Assembly: GCA_903869675.1 (NCBI GenBank)
Contig: CAIQAB010000023.1
Location: forward strand, 1-64,000
Length of the DNA stretch: 64,000 nt
From: an uncultured Verrucomicrobiota bacterium
Lineage (GTDB): Bacteria; Verrucomicrobiota; Verrucomicrobiia; Opitutales; Opitutaceae
Direction of reading: 5' to 3'
Positions within the stretch are counted from its first letter, which is position 1. Every line of letters starts with the position of its first letter. The translations under genes and the position numbers were made by a program. A model generated the notes under the pieces. It was not told the origin of the DNA and did no database searches. It worked only from the letters and a program-made list of their open reading frames with translations. Of this stretch, positions 1-8,353 are shown in pieces.

Positions 1-606
1 GGCGGCGCTGAGGACACCGTAGACATACTCTTCGTTGTCGTAGGCGTTAACGAATCCGACCAAAGCAGAGAGATCGAGGGAGGAGTGGATGAAGTCCAGG
101 GCGATGCTGTGACCGATCGAAGCGGTGTAGGTGGCCACGCCGGCATTGTTGGCTTCTTCGCTGTAATAGGCGTAGACGCTGGGCTTCAGGAAGGTATCGA
201 AGGAAGCACCGATGTGGAACTCGGTAGTGTCATCGGTGGACTGACCTTCGTAGAGGTAGCGGGTCACGCCGACATCGAGCTTGATGCTCTCGGAAACCTT
301 GTAGCCGTAGCCGATGTAGAGATCGGTCTCGGACGAGGTGATGAAGCGACCGGAACCGCTCGTGCTACCTTGATCGAAAGAATCAAGGGCATCGGAATAC
401 CAGACGCCGGCATAGAAGTCACCGTAGGTGGCCTCGATGGAGGGCTGGACGGCGTCGTCGGCCACAAGGAGGCCGCGGAACACGTAGTGGGAGACGTAGC
501 TGATGTCCGCGGTGACGGACAGAGCGGACGACTTGGCGGCCTCAGCGGCCTGGGCGGAAACGCCGGCGGTGAGCGCGGCGAGAGCAAGGATGGTCTTCTT
601 GATCAT
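1..606 (-). CDS. TorF-family putative outer-membrane porin (3' end cut by window edge)
   Basis: The 202 codons present start at the ATG complementary to 604-606 and run off the left edge, so the C-terminus is missing. Residues 1-20 form a signal peptide (MIKKTILALAALTAGVSAQA). The mature part opens with a strand containing SYVSHYVFRG, the hallmark of TIGR02001/TorF-type putative porins, and continues with alternating aromatic strands as in a beta-barrel. Family members are predicted outer-membrane proteins of unclear substrate. The 31 nt before the ATG hold only A and C on the coding strand and contain no Shine-Dalgarno. The neighbouring gltB hints at, but does not prove, a nitrogen link. Confidence 0.8.
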   Translation of the reverse strand, partial: MIKKTILALAALTAGVSAQAAEAAKSSALSVTADISYVSHYVFRGLLVADDAVQPSIEATYGDFYAGVWYSDALDSFDQGSTSGSGRFITSSETDLYIGYGYKVSESIKLDVGVTRYLYEGQSTDDTTEFHIGASFDTFLKPSVYAYYSEEANNAGVATYTASIGHSIALDFIHSSLDLSALVGFVNAYDNEEYVYGVLSAA

Positions 607-828
607 GTTGGTTTTGGTTTGGTTGGTTTGGTTGTGTCGCAAAAAGCGACGAGCCCGAAAAGAAGGATAGAGGCGCGAAATGCAAGTCCTGAGTAATTAA
701 CGCCATTAATCTGAAACAGCTCCACTGGAGCCAATAGCCCCGAGGAGAAGGCTCGCCGCGAGCGCGGGAACACCCCAGAAAAGGCCGGTTGCCAGTCGCG
801 CCGACTGCCGCGCCTGCCCCACCCCTCT
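607..828. promoter_or_regulatory. Divergent intergenic region with G-free leader
   Basis: The 222 bases lie between the start codons of the leftward porin gene and the rightward lipoprotein gene, so promoters for both should be here. The porin leader (607-637) consists of AACC/AAACC-like units in its transcript. A small inverted element TTAA-cgcca-TTAA sits near 697-709. No convincing -35/-10 pair was identified. Confidence 0.35.
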
Positions 829-1242
829 GTGAAAACCCGCCCATCCCGCTGCGCCTTTCTTCTCGTGCTCCTAATGCTGGGGGCGTGCAAGCCAGCGAAG
901 CCAGCCCCCGGCACGGCGGGCACCGCAACGCCACCAGAGCGAAAGGGCAACTGGGCCGAGGCCATGGGCCTAAATCCCGAAGGCGAGAGCCTGGGCCGGG
1001 ACGCACCACCGCCGCCCGCCAAAATGTCGACAACGACGGAGACGAGTGCGCCACTCCGCCGCACCCTTACGGCGACGGACGGTCGCACGCTGGACGCGGT
1101 GCTGCTCGGGCGGACCGAAACCGCCGTGCGCGTCCGCCGTCAGGCGGATGGCCAGGAATTCGTGATTCCCTTGGAAAAACTCGCCGCCGCCGATCGCGAC
1201 TTCATCCGCGCCAGCGCTTTGCCCGTGAAGGCAGAGCGCTAA
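829..1242 (+). CDS. Small lipoprotein with SHD1-like C-terminal domain
   Basis: This 137-residue protein starts at GTG 829. A signal sequence ends in the lipobox LMLGAC at about residue 20, so the mature form should be lipid-anchored. Residues 25-80 are a Pro/Ala-rich linker. The C-terminal 50 residues (RRTLTATDGRTLDAVLLG through FVIPLEKLAAADRDFI) resemble the SHD1-like module often attached to secreted proteins of Planctomycetes and Verrucomicrobia. That module may bind ligands, and no enzymatic motif is present. It is oriented opposite to both neighbours, with only 12 nt between its stop and that of gltB. The family assignment is by pattern and moderate in certainty. Confidence 0.6.
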   Translation: MKTRPSRCAFLLVLLMLGACKPAKPAPGTAGTATPPERKGNWAEAMGLNPEGESLGRDAPPPPAKMSTTTETSAPLRRTLTATDGRTLDAVLLGRTETAVRVRRQADGQEFVIPLEKLAAADRDFIRASALPVKAER

Positions 1243-1254
1243 GGGCAGGGTAAC

Positions 1255-4200
1255 TCAGGCCGCGCCGAGGGCGACGGGGACCTTGGCCGGATCGAAGCGG
1301 TAGAGCGGCTTAGGCGCCTCGGGGGTGGGCGGGAAGGGCACGACCTTCCAGAACTTGCCGACCTCGGCCTCCCAATTCTCCACCAGTTGCTGGGCGTGCG
1401 GGCTGCCGGTGAGGCGGAAGTGCAGGGCGATGATCTCGCGCAGGCTCTTCGCCTCGTCGGTGTCGGCGATGCGCTCGAGGCCGATCATGGCGGGGTTGAT
1501 TTTCTTGGCGAAGCCACCGGCCGCATCGTAGACGAAGGCCAGGCCGCCGGACATGCCGGCGCCGAAATTCACACCGGTCTCGCCGAGGATAACCACGAGG
1601 CCGCCGGTCATGTATTCGCAGCCGTGGTCGCCCACGCCCTCCACCACGGCGGTGGCGCCGGAGTTGCGGACCGCGAAACGCTCGCCGGCCCGACCCGCGG
1701 CGAACAGATTACCACCGGTGGCGCCGTAGAGACAGGTGTTACCCGCGATGCTCTGATCCTTCCACCGGAAGGTCTCGGAAGCCTTGGGCCGGATGATGAT
1801 CTCGCCGCCATTCATGCCCTTGCCGACGTAATCGTTGGCCTCGCCGAGCAGGGTCAGGCGCACGCCGTTCACCAGGAAAGTGCCGAAGCTCTGGCCAGCC
1901 GAGCCGGTGAAGGTGAGGTCGATGGTGCCGGAAGGCAGGCCCTCGTCGCCGTTGTAGAGCGCGATCTGGCCGGAAAGCTGGGTGCCGACGTCGCGGTTGA
2001 CGTTGGTAACCTTATAGTTGCGGACGAGGCTCTTGGACATCTTGAGCAACACGTCGCGGGCATCCTGCACGATAGCCTCGTCGAGCGAACCCTCGCCGCC
2101 GAAGCGTTCGTTGCGTTCGCGGGTGTGGTAGCGCTCCAACTCGCCCGAGGGATCGGGGTTGTGGAGCAGGCCGCCGAGGTTGAGCAGCTTGGTCTTCGGA
2201 TTGGCGGGGTCGTCGATCTGCTCGAGCAAGTCCACGCGGCCGATGATCTCATTCAAATTACGCGCCCCGAGCTTGGCCAGGTAGTGGCGGACGTCCTCGG
2301 CGACGGCGTTAAAGAAGTTGATGATGTTCTCGGGTTTACCACGGAACTTGGCCCGCAGGTCCTCGCGCTGGGTGGCGACGCCGACCGGGCAGGTGTTGAG
2401 GTGGCAGACGCGGAACATGGCGCAGCCGCCGGCGATGAGGGCGGCGGTGCCGAAGTTAAACTCCTCGGCGCCAAGCAGCGCGGCGACGACGATATCGCGT
2501 CCGGTCTTCATACCGCCATCGGTGCGGAGGACGACGCGGCCGCGCAGGCCGTTCATCATCAAGACCTGATGGGCCTCGGCGACGCCGATTTCCCACGCCG
2601 AGCCGGCGTTCTTGATTGAGGCGAGGGGGGAAGCGCCGGTGCCGCCGTCATGGCCGGACACGAGGACCACGTCGGCGTAGGCCTTGGCCACGCCGGCCGC
2701 GATGGTGCCGACGCCGGAGCAAGAGACGAGCTTCACGCAGACTTTGGCGCGCGGATTGACCTCCTTCAGGTCGAAAATCAGCTGCGCGAGGTCCTCAATC
2801 GAGTAGATGTCGTGATGGGGCGGAGGCGAGATAAGCATCACGCCGGGCACGGAATAGCGGAGCTTGGCGATCAGCGGAGTCACCTTGGCGCCGGGCAGCT
2901 GTCCGCCCTCGCCGGGCTTGGCACCCTGGGCCATCTTGATCTCGATCTCCTTGGCGGAAGAGAGATAGGCGGCGGTGACGCCGAAGCGGCCGGAGGCTAC
3001 TTGCTTGATGGCGGAGTTGGCGTTGTCGCCGTTGGCGCGGACGTTGAAACGATCCGGGTCTTCGCCGCCTTCGCCGGAGTTCGACTTGCCGCCGATGCGG
3101 TTCATCGCGATGGCGAGGGCCTCGTGCATCTCGGGGGAGAGGGCGCCGAGCGACATCCCGGCGGTGGTGAAACGTTTGCGGATTTCCTCGATGGTCTCGA
3201 CTTCCTCGACGGGCACGGCGGTGCGGCCGGCGAAGCGGATCTTGAGGAGGTCTTTCAGCGCCACCGGCTGGTGCTCGTCGCTCTGGGTCTTCCAATCTTG
3301 GTAGCCGGCGAAGTCGCCCGCTTTAATGAACTTGTTCATCGACGCGACGACCTTCGGGTTCCAGCCGTGGAACTCGCCTTCGCCGCGCTTGTTCACACGG
3401 TAATAACCCTCGGGCTGCAAGGCCAGGGGCGCAGCGTCGGGAGCAGGCGCCTCGGCCGGGAAGGCACGGACATGGCGACGCAGGGCCTCCTCGGCGATCT
3501 GCACATAATCGATGCCACCGATGGGTGAAGCGGTGCCGGTGAAGCACTCGGCGATGACCTTGGTGGAGACGCCGAGAGACTCGAAAATCTGGGCGCCTCG
3601 GTAGGACGCGAGGGTGCTGATACCCATCTTGGCCATGATCTTGTAAAGGCCGGCGTCGATGGCGTCGCGGTAATTGGCGAGGGCCTTGGCGGGCTCGACT
3701 GGCTTGCCGGTCTTCCCGGCGGCGGCGAGGTCGGCAACGGTGGCGAGGGCGAGGGTCGGGTAGACGGCGTTCGCACCGAAGCCGAGGAGGCAGGCGATCT
3801 GGTGGACCTCGCGGGCCTCGCCGGTCTGGGCGACGAGGTCGGCCTGGAGGCGGAGGCCGGCGCGGACCAGTTGCTGGTGCACGGCGCCGACGGCGAGGAG
3901 CATGGGGATGGCGGCCTGCTGGGCGGTGACGGCGCAATCGGAGAGCACGACGAGCTTGGCGCCGTCGCGCACGGCCTTTTCGGCGGCGGCAGCGAGGGCC
4001 TTCAACGCGGGCTCCAGCCCGGCGGGACCGGTGGTGGCCGAGAAATGAGCGTGCAGGGTGGCGACGCGGCCCTGCAGGGCGGGCACGCCGGAAAGCGCGG
4101 CAAACTCGTGGTGGAGCAAGACCGGCGAATCGATTTCGACCAGGCCGGTGCTCTCGGGGAACTCCTCGAACAGGCCGAGGCGGCCGCCGAGCAACATGTG

Positions 4201-5829
4201 CAACGACATGACCGCTTTTTCGCGCACGGAATCGATGGGCGGGTTGGTGACCTGCGCAAAGAGTTGTTTAAAATAAGTATACAGCAGGCGCGGGCGGCGC
4301 GAGAGCACGGCCAGCGGAGTGTCGTCGCCCATGGAGCCGGTGGGCTCGGCGCCCTCGGCGAGGGGGGTGAGCACGAGCTCGAGCTCGTCGGTTTCGTAGC
4401 CGAAGGCGAGCTGGCCGGGGAGCAGAACTTCGGGGGCTTCCACGGCAGGCGCGGGGGCGGGACCAGCGAGGGCCGAGAGGTTGACGAGGTGTTTGTCGCA
4501 CCACTCACGGAAGTGCGGAGACGAGGCGATGGCGGCCTTCACCTCGTCATCGCGGAGGAATTTTTTGGTGGCGAAATCGATCGCGATCATGCGACCGGGC
4601 CCGAGGCGGCCGGACTCGATGACCTTGCCGGGGAAGTCGTGCACGAGGCCGGCTTCGGAGGCCAGGATGACGTAGCCGTCGTCAAAAATCTTGTAGCGGG
4701 CGGGGCGGAGGCCGTTCCGGTCGAGGGAGGCGCCGACAACTTTCCCGTCGGTGAACACCATGGCGGCGGGGCCATCCCACGGCTCGATAACGGCGGAGTG
4801 ATAACGGTAAAAAGCGCGGGTCTCGGGCGCGAGGGTCTTGTCCTTCTCCCAGGCCGGAGGCATCATCATCATGCAGGCGTGCAGGGGGCTGCGGCCGCCG
4901 AGGGTGAGGAGCTGGAGGGCGTTGTCGAACGAGGCGGAATCGGAGCCAGAGGGCTGGACGAGGGGCTTGAGGTCGTCGAAGCGGTCACCCCAGACGCCGT
5001 GCGCGGTGGAGTTTTCGCGGGCATGCATGAGGTTGCGGTTGCCGCGGATGGTGTTGATCTCGCCGTTGTGGGCCAGCATCCGGAAAGGATGGGCCAAGTG
5101 CCAGGTGGGGAAGGTGTTCGTCGAGTAGCGCTGGTGGAAAAGCGCGAACGCGGTGGTGAACAGCGGCGACTTCAGGTCGAGGTAGTATTTCTTGATCTGC
5201 GCCGGGGTGAGCAGGCCCTTATAAACGATGGTGCGGGCGGAGAAGGAGCAGATGTAGAAGCCGGGGATCTTGGCTTCGAGAACCTCTTTCTCGGCGGAGT
5301 TTTGCACGAGAAAGAGCTTCCGCTCGAACTCGTCGTCGGAAGTGTCGTCCTTGCGGGCCACGAGGGCCTGGACGATGGCTGGCTGGGTCTCGATGGCCTT
5401 GCGGCCGAGGCAGGAGGAGTCGGTGGGGACCTCGCGCCAGCCGAGAAAGGAAAGGCCCTCGGCCTTCACGGCGGCCTCGACGATCTTTTTGCAGTGGGCC
5501 TGGGCGTAGTCGTCCCCGGCGGGCAGGAAAATCATGCCTACTCCGAGATCGGAGTCCTGGAAGAGGGGTTTCTCGATGGACTCGAGGTAGTCCTTGAAGA
5601 ACTCGATCGGCAGCTGGGTGAGCACGCCGGCGCCGTCGCCGGTGACGGCATCGGCGTCGATCGCGCCGCGGTGGGCGAGGGCCTTCAGGGCGCTCAGGGC
5701 TCGGTTGAGGACGTCGTAGGAGCGCTCGCCGGTGAGCTTCGCGATGAAGCCGACGCCGCAGGCGTCATGTTCCTGGTCAAAGGAATACAGCGGGGACGGG
5801 ATGATGGCGGGCGTGGACGTGGCGGGCAT
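1255..5829 (-). CDS. gltB: Glutamate synthase, large (alpha) subunit
   Basis: The 1524-residue length is standard for GltB. The enzyme moves the glutamine amide nitrogen to 2-oxoglutarate. Cys24 in HDACGVGF is the expected N-terminal nucleophile of the class II amidotransferase domain after removal of a 23-residue propeptide. The central and FMN-binding synthase domains follow. The 3Fe-4S ligands are in CAMFRVCHLNTCPVG near residue 1135, and the glycine-rich beta-helix domain (GATGGNLFAAG) closes the protein. The start was chosen because it places Cys24 as the family does. No gltD small subunit is in the window, so the electron-donating partner must be elsewhere or be ferredoxin. Large open frames on the opposite strand are GC-driven shadows. 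Confidence 0.96.
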   Translation of the reverse strand: MPATSTPAIIPSPLYSFDQEHDACGVGFIAKLTGERSYDVLNRALSALKALAHRGAIDADAVTGDGAGVLTQLPIEFFKDYLESIEKPLFQDSDLGVGMIFLPAGDDYAQAHCKKIVEAAVKAEGLSFLGWREVPTDSSCLGRKAIETQPAIVQALVARKDDTSDDEFERKLFLVQNSAEKEVLEAKIPGFYICSFSARTIVYKGLLTPAQIKKYYLDLKSPLFTTAFALFHQRYSTNTFPTWHLAHPFRMLAHNGEINTIRGNRNLMHARENSTAHGVWGDRFDDLKPLVQPSGSDSASFDNALQLLTLGGRSPLHACMMMMPPAWEKDKTLAPETRAFYRYHSAVIEPWDGPAAMVFTDGKVVGASLDRNGLRPARYKIFDDGYVILASEAGLVHDFPGKVIESGRLGPGRMIAIDFATKKFLRDDEVKAAIASSPHFREWCDKHLVNLSALAGPAPAPAVEAPEVLLPGQLAFGYETDELELVLTPLAEGAEPTGSMGDDTPLAVLSRRPRLLYTYFKQLFAQVTNPPIDSVREKAVMSLHMLLGGRLGLFEEFPESTGLVEIDSPVLLHHEFAALSGVPALQGRVATLHAHFSATTGPAGLEPALKALAAAAEKAVRDGAKLVVLSDCAVTAQQAAIPMLLAVGAVHQQLVRAGLRLQADLVAQTGEAREVHQIACLLGFGANAVYPTLALATVADLAAAGKTGKPVEPAKALANYRDAIDAGLYKIMAKMGISTLASYRGAQIFESLGVSTKVIAECFTGTASPIGGIDYVQIAEEALRRHVRAFPAEAPAPDAAPLALQPEGYYRVNKRGEGEFHGWNPKVVASMNKFIKAGDFAGYQDWKTQSDEHQPVALKDLLKIRFAGRTAVPVEEVETIEEIRKRFTTAGMSLGALSPEMHEALAIAMNRIGGKSNSGEGGEDPDRFNVRANGDNANSAIKQVASGRFGVTAAYLSSAKEIEIKMAQGAKPGEGGQLPGAKVTPLIAKLRYSVPGVMLISPPPHHDIYSIEDLAQLIFDLKEVNPRAKVCVKLVSCSGVGTIAAGVAKAYADVVLVSGHDGGTGASPLASIKNAGSAWEIGVAEAHQVLMMNGLRGRVVLRTDGGMKTGRDIVVAALLGAEEFNFGTAALIAGGCAMFRVCHLNTCPVGVATQREDLRAKFRGKPENIINFFNAVAEDVRHYLAKLGARNLNEIIGRVDLLEQIDDPANPKTKLLNLGGLLHNPDPSGELERYHTRERNERFGGEGSLDEAIVQDARDVLLKMSKSLVRNYKVTNVNRDVGTQLSGQIALYNGDEGLPSGTIDLTFTGSAGQSFGTFLVNGVRLTLLGEANDYVGKGMNGGEIIIRPKASETFRWKDQSIAGNTCLYGATGGNLFAAGRAGERFAVRNSGATAVVEGVGDHGCEYMTGGLVVILGETGVNFGAGMSGGLAFVYDAAGGFAKKINPAMIGLERIADTDEAKSLREIIALHFRLTGSPHAQQLVENWEAEVGKFWKVVPFPPTPEAPKPLYRFDPAKVPVALGAA

Positions 5830-5955
5830 GGGAAAAGGCGTGGAGCGGAGAGCCGGAAAGGGAAGCAGGAAGGCGGGGAGGCGAAAAAAAAGCCGGCTGC
5901 GCGGGGTATCGCGAGAGCCGGCCCGAGTCGGGAGGGGTTGGAAGCTCGCGGGGAT

Positions 5956-6291
5956 TTAGAAGAAGCGGATGGTTTTGGCGGCCATCTTGGCGTGTTCCTC
6001 ATCCGAGCAGGCCGCGTTGGTCGGGGCGTCGGCGGGTTTATCGGTTGGTTTTATCAGGTCGTTGGCGAGCAGGTAGTTTTCCACCTCTTCGCCGGAGATG
6101 TCGGCCAGCATGACGCCGTCGATCTCGACGCAAGGAGAAAGGGGCTGGCCGGATTTGGCCACCATCTCGGCGTAGTTCGCGCGGTTGTTGATGATGTCGA
6201 TATCCTCGTAGGCTAGGCCGTGTTTGCGCATGATGGCGCGGACGCCGTTGGACCAGCCGCAGGAGGGTTTGAGATAAGCTTTGATTTGCAT
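5956..6291 (-). CDS. Glutaredoxin-like protein with CGWS motif
   Basis: The 111-residue reading starts at the ATG complementary to 6289-6291. An upstream in-frame extension of 29 residues exists but lacks family character. The N-terminus (MQIKAYLKPSCGWSNGVRAI) is a glutaredoxin/thioredoxin fold with a C-x-x-S active site, as in monothiol glutaredoxins. A cis-Pro-like SPCVEID segment and a GEEVENYL helix follow. The last 30 residues are a charged tail with one extra Cys. It probably acts in the cytoplasm in thiol exchange or Fe-S handling. It lies 126 nt upstream of gltB on the same strand, and cotranscription with that Fe-S enzyme is possible but unproven. Confidence 0.75.
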   Translation of the reverse strand: MQIKAYLKPSCGWSNGVRAIMRKHGLAYEDIDIINNRANYAEMVAKSGQPLSPCVEIDGVMLADISGEEVENYLLANDLIKPTDKPADAPTNAACSDEEHAKMAAKTIRFF

Positions 6292-6452
6292 GACGGACAC
6301 CGGATTCAAAAGGCGAAGCGGCGCAAGGTAGGGAACGGGGTGGGACGCATGAAAGAAAATTTCACGTCTCGATAGCAAAAAGTGCGCCCGGAGCAGTCCG
6401 GACGGGTTAAGTGGCGAAAAAAATGAGGGAAAGCAGCGGAGTGGACCAAGGA

Positions 6453-6767
6453 TTACTTCGGCAGTTGGGCGCGCAGTTCTTGCTGGGAAGCGTAGGCCTG
6501 CAAAGCGCTGCGGAAGTTGGCGCTATTGGCTTCGGCGGGGGCGGCGGCGAGGTGGGCCTCGGCTTTTCTCAGGTCAGCATCGAAAGCCTTCCAATCCTGG
6601 GAGCCGACGGCCTGCAATTGGTCGGCCAGCAGGGCTGTGAGGTGTTGCTGGGCGGCGCTTTCCCAGGTGGCAGCAGGCCCGCTAGCGGGCGGGGTCTGGT
6701 GAACAAAGAGGAAATAGCCGCCACCGATAAGGAGGACGGCAAAGAAGAGATAGAGGAAGAGTTTCAT
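6453..6767 (-). CDS. Small membrane-anchored hypothetical protein
   Basis: The product has 104 residues. A hydrophobic N-terminal segment (MKLFLYLFFAVLLIGGGYFLF) acts as signal anchor or uncleaved signal, so the Ala/Gln-rich helical remainder should face the periplasm. The soluble part has no Cys and no recognisable catalytic motif, and is predicted all-helical. The gene starts 27 nt after the uvrC stop on the same strand and may be cotranscribed with it. I do not recognise the family. Confidence 0.6.
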   Translation of the reverse strand: MKLFLYLFFAVLLIGGGYFLFVHQTPPASGPAATWESAAQQHLTALLADQLQAVGSQDWKAFDADLRKAEAHLAAAPAEANSANFRSALQAYASQQELRAQLPK

Positions 6768-6794
6768 GGGCGGGCGGATTTAGACTGGCAGGTT

Positions 6795-8315
6795 TCAGGA
6801 CGTGGACTCATCCACCGCGCGGCTTTCGCCGACGTGGTGGAGAAAATGGTGGAGCTCGGCGGCGAGTTTGCCGCCAAAGCCATCGACCTCGGCGAGCTGG
6901 GCGGCGGTGGCGCGGCGCAGGCGGTCGATGTCGCCGAAGCGCTCGAGGAGGGCGGCGCGGCGCACGGGGCCGAGGCCGGGGAAGTCATCGAGCACGCTTT
7001 CGCGGATTTTTTGGGAGCGGAGATCGGCGTTGTAGGTGTTGGCGAAGCGGTGGGCCTCGTCGCGCAGGCGTTGCAGGAGGTGGAGGGCGGGGGAGTTGAG
7101 CGGCAGGTTTAGCGGAGGCCGCGCGTCAGGAAAGATGATCGTCTCGTGTTTTTTGGCGAGACCGATCAGGGCGGGCGGGGTCAGGTCAAGGGCCAGGAAC
7201 GCCTTCAAGGCGGCGCCGATCTGGCCGCGTCCGCCATCGATCACGACGAGGTCGGGGAAGGGCCGCCCCTCCTCGGCCAGGCGTCGATAGCGGCGGCCGA
7301 CGACCTCCTCCATGGCGCGGAAGTCGTCGTTGCCGATGAAGCTCTTGATCTGGAAGCGGCGGTAACCGGGCTTGTCGGGCCGGCCCTCGGAAAAACGCAC
7401 CATCGAGGCGACGCAGTAGGTGCCGCTGATGTGGGAGATATCGAAGCACTCCAGAATGCGCGGGGCGGGGTCGAGCCCAAGGGCGCGGCCAAGCTGGGTG
7501 ATCGCGTCCTCGTCGGTGATGATGACGGGGCGGTCGCGCTCAAACTTGCGGGTTTTCTGAAGGGTTTTTTCGAGGGCAAAAACCACGTCGCGCAACTCAG
7601 CCGCTTGCTCGAAATTCTGTTGGGCGGCGGCGGCGGCCATTTCGGCCCGGAGAGTCTCAAGCCACTCGCGAGACTTGCCTTCAAGGAAATCGCAGGCGGC
7701 CTCCACGCGTTCACGGTAGATCTCGGGGGCGACGATGTTTTCAGCCGAGTAAAGTTCCTCGCGCACGTCGTCGTAGAGTTGCCAGCGCCCGTCAGGCAGG
7801 CGCTGCGGGCTGGCGTCGCCGAGCAGGATGCCGAACTGGCGCCGCATCTGGGCGAGGGTTTTGCGGAGCAGGCCGGAGTGGGCGAAAGGGCCGAAGTAGC
7901 GGGAGCGGTCCTCCTTGCGCAGGCGGGTGAGGCGGAAGCGAGGAAGGGTTTCACCGAGGTCGACGCGCACCAGCAGGAAGCGTTTGTCGTCGATAAAGTC
8001 GGTGTTGTAGCGCGGCTTCCACTGCTTGATGAGCTTGCCCTCCAGCAGCAAGGCCTCCGGTTCAGACTTCACCTCGATAGTGTCAAAATCATGGATCAGG
8101 GCGATGAGGGCGCGGATCTTCGGGTGAACCGTCATGGCCCGCGAGGGCGTGAAGTAGGATGATACACGTTTTTTCAGCGCCTTGGCCTTGCCAACGTAGA
8201 GGATGCGGCCGAGACGGTCCTTCATCAGGTAGACGCCGGGTTTATCGGGCAGACGGCGCACCTTTTCCTTTAGGTTAGCAGGAGCGGCGGAGTCGTCTGG
8301 GTCGGGCGCTGGCAT
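6795..8315 (-). CDS. uvrC: Excinuclease ABC subunit C (short form without the Cys cluster)
   Basis: UvrC makes both incisions in nucleotide excision repair. The GIY-YIG nuclease domain is at residues 20-110 (GVYLMKD, ILYVGKAKALKKR). The UvrB-interacting UVR motif is near 215-235 (QNFEQAAELRDVV). The RNase H-like second nuclease contains ILECFDISHISG, and a helix-hairpin-helix pair is at the C-terminus (FPGLGPVRRAALL, VDGFGGKLA). At 506 residues it is about 100 shorter than E. coli UvrC. The segment between GPFAHSGLLRKTL and the UVR motif lacks the four cysteines that normally bind the iron-sulfur cluster. The rest is canonical, so a working nuclease is expected. Confidence 0.93.
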   Translation of the reverse strand: MPAPDPDDSAAPANLKEKVRRLPDKPGVYLMKDRLGRILYVGKAKALKKRVSSYFTPSRAMTVHPKIRALIALIHDFDTIEVKSEPEALLLEGKLIKQWKPRYNTDFIDDKRFLLVRVDLGETLPRFRLTRLRKEDRSRYFGPFAHSGLLRKTLAQMRRQFGILLGDASPQRLPDGRWQLYDDVREELYSAENIVAPEIYRERVEAACDFLEGKSREWLETLRAEMAAAAAQQNFEQAAELRDVVFALEKTLQKTRKFERDRPVIITDEDAITQLGRALGLDPAPRILECFDISHISGTYCVASMVRFSEGRPDKPGYRRFQIKSFIGNDDFRAMEEVVGRRYRRLAEEGRPFPDLVVIDGGRGQIGAALKAFLALDLTPPALIGLAKKHETIIFPDARPPLNLPLNSPALHLLQRLRDEAHRFANTYNADLRSQKIRESVLDDFPGLGPVRRAALLERFGDIDRLRRATAAQLAEVDGFGGKLAAELHHFLHHVGESRAVDESTS

Positions 8316-8353
8316 TTTAGGAAAGAGTAGCCAAGGTGCGTATTTCGCAACGC

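Noticed and set aside
3802-6216. 804-codon rightward open frame opposite gltB
   Set aside because: It is the antisense of a certain gene in GC-rich DNA. The translation is Gly/Val/Glu-rich without any domain, and similar shadows exist opposite the RNase (11945-13444) and GH2 (56053-58236) genes.
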